Source: Asticcacaulis sp. AND118 (GTDB lineage: Bacteria > Pseudomonadota > Alphaproteobacteria > Caulobacterales > Caulobacteraceae). From it: a stretch of DNA of 64,000 bases. Positions within the stretch are counted from its first letter, which is position 1; each line of letters begins with the position of its first letter. The notes under the pieces were generated by a model. That model did no database searches and was not told the DNA's origin. It saw nothing but the letters and a program-made list of their open reading frames with translations. Positions 60,218 through 64,000 of the stretch are shown here, in pieces. The stretch covers positions 1,960,501-2,024,500 of the forward strand of contig NZ_CP084910.1 of NCBI RefSeq assembly GCF_020535245.1. Direction: 5' to 3'. The translations under genes were made by a program, and so were the position numbers.

Positions 60218-60595
60218 GGGTTTCTTCGGCGCACGGGTTTCCGCCCGCGCGATCCGTCCTTTCTGAGAGTGACAGGAAGATGAAAGACAAAGGGATACGC
60301 GCCCTGAAAAGGGTGTGCATCGTCTTGGTTTCGGGGGCTTGATCGCAAGTAAAGCAAATATGGGCTTGGCCGAGATTTCGACTAGCGGACGAAGGGGCAA
60401 GATTAGTCAAATCGAGCGTTTCCGTCTTCATTCAGGGGCCGCGCATCTGTTCAGAGCGGCAATGCTTTTTCGTTTGGCGATCGTGGTCCTTCAGGTTCGT
60501 CTAAACTCCGATGATCCGGAGAATGTCGACATATTACATGGCCACAGGATCGCCATAAAGCGAATCCGGACAGCGATAACGGGAATGTGATGCGA
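60218..60595. other. Non-coding gap
   Basis: 378 bp between the SPFH and HPP genes. It should contain the SPFH promoter. A 91-codon + strand ORF (60315-60590) has no recognisable sequence and is not called. No repeat of the families above was seen. Confidence 0.5.
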
Positions 60596-61078
60596 TCAGA
60601 CTTTTATGGGGAAGCGAGCGATCAGCCAGTCACTTAGGCGGTGCCAGACAAGGGCGAAGGCCACCAGCAGCACCGCCCCGATCAGCACCACAGTGAACAG
60701 GAAGTCGAGCCCCAACCCCTGCTTGACCACCAGAAACGCATCCACCGCCGCCGGCGGGTGAAACACCTTTAGCCGCAGCATAAGAACCACGGCCAGACCG
60801 ACGCTCAAGGCTGCGGCCCATTCTCCCGATCCGCACAGCCATAATACCGCGTACCCGGCCAGTGCCGACACCACATGCCCGCCGATCAGCGCCCTGGGTT
60901 GGGCCGAATCGGAGGACGGCGCGCCCATGATCAGAGCGATAGAGGTGATGAACGGCAGTTGCCAGAACGGCCGGTGGCTGATGAGCGCGGCGAATTCCAG
61001 CGCGCCGACGCAGAGCGCGGCCCCTGCCCCGGCCAGCAGCGCTATGATCAGCAGCCGCCCCAAACCAGAAGACATCAC
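60596..61078 (-). CDS. HPP-family membrane protein
   Basis: 160 aa, about four membrane segments. The name-giving motif is LKVFHPPAAVDAFL, and the N-terminal block is PFITSIALIMGAPSSDSAQPRALIGGHVVSALAGY. Some HPP proteins are implicated in nitrite transport, but the family is broad. Its ATG overlaps the stop of the upstream TPR gene (ATGA). Confidence 0.87.
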   Translation of the reverse strand: MMSSGLGRLLIIALLAGAGAALCVGALEFAALISHRPFWQLPFITSIALIMGAPSSDSAQPRALIGGHVVSALAGYAVLWLCGSGEWAAALSVGLAVVLMLRLKVFHPPAAVDAFLVVKQGLGLDFLFTVVLIGAVLLVAFALVWHRLSDWLIARFPIKV

Positions 61079-64000
61079 GCCGTTTTCGCGGTCGGCTGAG
61101 CGGGCTGCTGCCCCGGAGCGGCGGGCGCAGGCGGCGTGTTCTGAGTGCGGAACTTCTGCTTCATGGCAGCAACCCAGGCGGTGAAGCTGTCGGTCCGGGC
61201 GGCAGCGGTGGCAAAATCCGAAGCGCGCAGCGGCCCGTTGTCCATGCCGGCCAGCGCCACCCGCACGGCGTCGCCGTTCTGCGCCGTGTCGGCGAACTTG
61301 CCGAAGCGTTGCGACAGACGGTCGAGCGCTTTCTGATCGTCGGCGAGGCTGTAGGCCACCCCGGCGCGGATCAGATTGGCCTCGTCGGCCAGAGGCAAAG
61401 CGCCATCCGTCTTCCAGCGCTCACCCAGACGGCGCTCCAGCAGCGCCCCGGCCCTGGCCCAGTCCTTCTGCCGCCACAGGATGTCGGCGCGCACGTCCAG
61501 CGCTTCGGGCGACATGTCGTTGCCCAGCACCTCCAGCGCGTGATCCGGGCGGTTCAGTTCGTTGAGCGCGCGCGCCTCCAGCACCCGGCGCTCGGTCAGG
61601 ACCGGCTTGGGCAGCAGGGTGTTGCGCGTCTTCCACAGGGCCTGCAACGCCTTTTCCGGCTGCCGGTTCATCAACTGGATGGCGGCCAGATCGGCGGCGA
61701 CCTGCGCCTTGGCCACGCCCTGCAGGCGGTTATCGACCTGATATTGCAGCAGGTCGGCGGCCTGAGACAGCAGATCGACCTCGACCAGACGCCGCGCCAG
61801 ACGCCGCACCATGGCGTCGCCGTCGGCCCCTACCGGCGTCAGTTCCTGAAAATCGTAGAACAGGCCCAGCGCCTCGACCGGCTGCAGGCCGTCGGCCATG
61901 CCGTCGAGGAACAGGCTGCGGAAGGCGGCGGTAAGCTTCTGATTGATCAGCACCGCATCGGGACGGTTGAAGAAGGACGTGCCCGCGCCGCGCAACACCT
62001 CAAGGGCTTCGCGATAGCGGCCCTGATTGAGGTAGATGTCGCCCATGGTGCGGATGGTTTCCAGTTCGGTATCGTCGCCGCGCCAGCGGAAGCGCAGCGC
62101 ATTCATCAACTGGATCGTCTCGTCGGCCTTGGCCTCGCCCAGTTCGAGCCTGAGCCGTGCCGCACGCAGTTGCGCCGGGGTGTTGATGCGGTCGGCGGTG
62201 GCCTTGGAAATGGCGGCGTAGACGCGGTAGGCGCGGCCCTTGTCGCCCTGCGCCTCGATAATTTCGGCCTGCACCAGTTGCGCCTCCAGCCGGTCGAGCG
62301 GCGGCACGTCCTGACCCGTGGCGTAAACGATCAGATCCCACGCGCTCTTGGTGTCGCCCAGCGCCAGCGCCGCGCGGGCATTGGCCGTGGCAAAGCGCGT
62401 GCGCCACGCCGGCGGGAAGCCTTCCATCGCCGAAACGCCATCAGCAAAAGCCTTGCGCGCATCCTCGAAATGGCGGCCGCGTTCGGCGATGTAACCGCGC
62501 CAGAGATTGGCCGCCGGATCGTTCTGCAGGGCCGTCGAATCGAGATCGGCCTGTGCGTCGGACAGGCGTCCGGCCATCACCTTGGCCACCACCCGCAAGC
62601 CCCGCACCTGCGGATCGCCGAGGCTGCGCGGATTGTTACGGGTCAAAAGGTCGAGCACGCCCTGCCCTTCGAAATTCATCCCCTGCCCCACCAGAAAGCG
62701 CGCCAGATCGAGACGCGCGGCGTAGGGCCCTTCGGCCCCCAGCCCCTGCTCTTCGGCGGCGGCCTCCTGCAGGCGGTTATAGGTCTTGAGGAAGCCCTCC
62801 TCCGGCGTCTGGCTCCAGGCCGGGTCCGGCAAGGTCGGGAACAGAGCGGCCTTGAAACCGGCGCGGTCAGGCTTTTGCACGCCCTCGCCGTTCGAGGACA
62901 ACAGCAGGCCGCCGGGGCGCGTCACCGCCACGCGGTCGCCTTCGACGGTGACGAGGATGTCCGGCGTCATGCGCTCGACCATCACCCCCTGCGCCGTCGC
63001 GCCGATGGAGGCCTGAAGCGTCGAACGGTCGTCGCGCACGGCCTTGGCCGGGCCGGGCGCCGGGATGACAGCGATGCGGTCGCCGACCATGGGGTCGCGT
63101 ATCCACGCCACGCGCTTGGCCCCGGCCAGATTCAGGGTCAGGGTCGGCGAGCCCGTCGTATCGTCGCGCTTGACCGCGACCTCGCTGGTCTCGCCCGTCA
63201 ACGCCCGCCCGCCGACGCGAATGCGCCAGGTCGCCCCCTGCGTATCGACCGACAGGCCGGTGGCCGAGGGCGCGACCAGCCGCAGGGCGGTGAAGCCGTC
63301 GTTCTTGACCCAGTTGGCCTCGGTGACGATAGTCCCGTCCTTGAGACCGGCGGGCAGACGAAAATCCACCTCACGGTCGAAAACCATCCACACGGCCTCG
63401 CCGCGCCGGAACACCGCCGCGCCGGTCACTTCGGGGAAGGGAAAATCGAGCTGGACGCCGTCCTCTACGCGCACCTGTTTCAGGGCGACGAGCGGAACCG
63501 CGGCCTTGGCGGGCGCTTCGGCGGCAGGCGCGGGCGCAAGCGCGCCGTCCTTGCGGTCTTCGGCGGTGACGGCCCTGATGACCTGAGCCACTTCGCTGTG
63601 ATCGTCCTTGCTGTCGATCTGCACGAAGACCGCGCCGTCCGAACGGCCGAAGCGCGCCTTGGCCCCGTCGGCCAGTGTCAGGACGATTTCGCTGGCGCGC
63701 GCATCGCGGCGCAGATCGACCGACTTGACCCCGGTGGGCGGATTGACGCGAAAATCGCCGATGTCGGGCGTCTTTTGCCCCGGCAAGCGGATAACGACCT
63801 GCCCGTTGTCGCTGCGCACCGAGGCGCGCGAACCGATGGAACCATAGAGTTCGACGCGGCTGATGCCGCCATTGCGCCCGACGCGCAGGTCGATTTCGCC
63901 TTTGGAGGCCAGCGCGGCGGCGACCTGATTCGCCACCGGCGCGGACACGGCCAGTCCGGCGGCGCCCAGCCCCGACAGGGCCACGGCGGCGGCGGCGAAG
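61075..64000 (-). CDS. Large TPR-repeat protein, 5' end missing
   Basis: At least 974 aa; the frame is open to the right edge, so the start is outside the window. The visible N-terminus is an Ala-rich hydrophobic stretch that looks like the end of a signal or anchor. Residues up to about 350 form beta-rich AMIN-like segments (RVELYGSIGSRASVRSDNGQVVIRLPG, WMVFDREVDFRLP). The rest is tetratricopeptide-type helical pairs (YRLQEAAAEEQGLG, DARKAFADGVSAMEG, DLAAIQLMNRQPEKALQAL). It ends in a Pro/Gln-rich tail. Probably periplasmic or envelope-associated; function unknown. Confidence 0.85.
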   Translation of the reverse strand, partial: FAAAAVALSGLGAAGLAVSAPVANQVAAALASKGEIDLRVGRNGGISRVELYGSIGSRASVRSDNGQVVIRLPGQKTPDIGDFRVNPPTGVKSVDLRRDARASEIVLTLADGAKARFGRSDGAVFVQIDSKDDHSEVAQVIRAVTAEDRKDGALAPAPAAEAPAKAAVPLVALKQVRVEDGVQLDFPFPEVTGAAVFRRGEAVWMVFDREVDFRLPAGLKDGTIVTEANWVKNDGFTALRLVAPSATGLSVDTQGATWRIRVGGRALTGETSEVAVKRDDTTGSPTLTLNLAGAKRVAWIRDPMVGDRIAVIPAPGPAKAVRDDRSTLQASIGATAQGVMVERMTPDILVTVEGDRVAVTRPGGLLLSSNGEGVQKPDRAGFKAALFPTLPDPAWSQTPEEGFLKTYNRLQEAAAEEQGLGAEGPYAARLDLARFLVGQGMNFEGQGVLDLLTRNNPRSLGDPQVRGLRVVAKVMAGRLSDAQADLDSTALQNDPAANLWRGYIAERGRHFEDARKAFADGVSAMEGFPPAWRTRFATANARAALALGDTKSAWDLIVYATGQDVPPLDRLEAQLVQAEIIEAQGDKGRAYRVYAAISKATADRINTPAQLRAARLRLELGEAKADETIQLMNALRFRWRGDDTELETIRTMGDIYLNQGRYREALEVLRGAGTSFFNRPDAVLINQKLTAAFRSLFLDGMADGLQPVEALGLFYDFQELTPVGADGDAMVRRLARRLVEVDLLSQAADLLQYQVDNRLQGVAKAQVAADLAAIQLMNRQPEKALQALWKTRNTLLPKPVLTERRVLEARALNELNRPDHALEVLGNDMSPEALDVRADILWRQKDWARAGALLERRLGERWKTDGALPLADEANLIRAGVAYSLADDQKALDRLSQRFGKFADTAQNGDAVRVALAGMDNGPLRASDFATAAARTDSFTAWVAAMKQKFRTQNTPPAPAAPGQQPAQPTAKTA

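Noticed and set aside
60315-60590. 91-codon plus-strand ORF in the SPFH-HPP gap
   Set aside because: No ribosome-binding site, no signal or domain, composition like non-coding sequence.

Overview
The window is GC-rich chromosomal DNA from an alphaproteobacterium of the Caulobacterales, most likely Asticcacaulis or a close relative. Three things point there. A very long SpmX-type muramidase is encoded at 11603-14152. The cell-cycle kinase gene cckA lies directly beside flhB-fliR-fliQ. Two perfect CtrA boxes (TTAA-N7-TTAA) sit in front of flagellar genes. The genus is inferred from family knowledge; no 16S gene or database match is available here.

Layout. 1-594: end of a cysteine-rich repeat protein. 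733-8543: DNA maintenance block (mutY, a DciA/DUF721 gene, two DsbA-like thiol oxidoreductases, a GntR regulator, smc). 8721-11579: F-type ATP synthase Fo operon (atpI-atpB-atpE-atpF'-atpF), with a terminator-like hairpin after atpE and a terminator at the end. 11603-16104: spmX, mgtE and tRNA-Leu(GAG). 16187-18692: an AraC regulator coupled to a periplasmic cupin, a lone FliN/SpoA-like protein, and lipB. 18841-26804: DUF805 proteins, two tandem TadG-like von Willebrand factor A proteins, an RluA-type pseudouridine synthase, and rarA. 27008-30849: HNH nuclease, gluQ, a cold-shock protein, and an alpha/beta hydrolase homologue that has lost its catalytic Ser and His. 31009-33781: an AbgT-type transporter and two RcnB-like proteins. 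33832-37794: isoprenoid cluster dxs-ispA-xseB and a histidine phosphatase.

38012-43410 is a stress module: ECF sigma factor RpoE and its zinc anti-sigma factor ChrR, with DUF2177 and a cyclopropane-fatty-acid-synthase-like methyltransferase on one strand, and a flavoprotein plus DUF1365 protein divergently. 43586-49364 is a small glycan locus (GH31 with a PA14-like insert, GH35, divergent GntR regulator) that resembles xyloglucan side-chain removal. 49620-56720 holds cckA and early flagellar genes (flhB, fliR, fliQ, fliE, flgC, flgB, fliO, fliP). 56717-57258 is a ParDE toxin-antitoxin pair tail-to-tail with fliP. The right end carries a nucleoside hydrolase, a membrane protein, an SPFH/band-7 protein, an HPP-family protein and a large TPR protein cut by the window edge.

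The most unusual feature is the number of short dispersed palindromic repeats. At least five families occupy operon gaps and gene starts. Two copies lie in frame inside coding sequences: mutY at 922-1048 and a small gene at 26475-26617. These recall Rickettsia palindromic elements. No CRISPR array, prophage, transposase or rRNA operon was seen.
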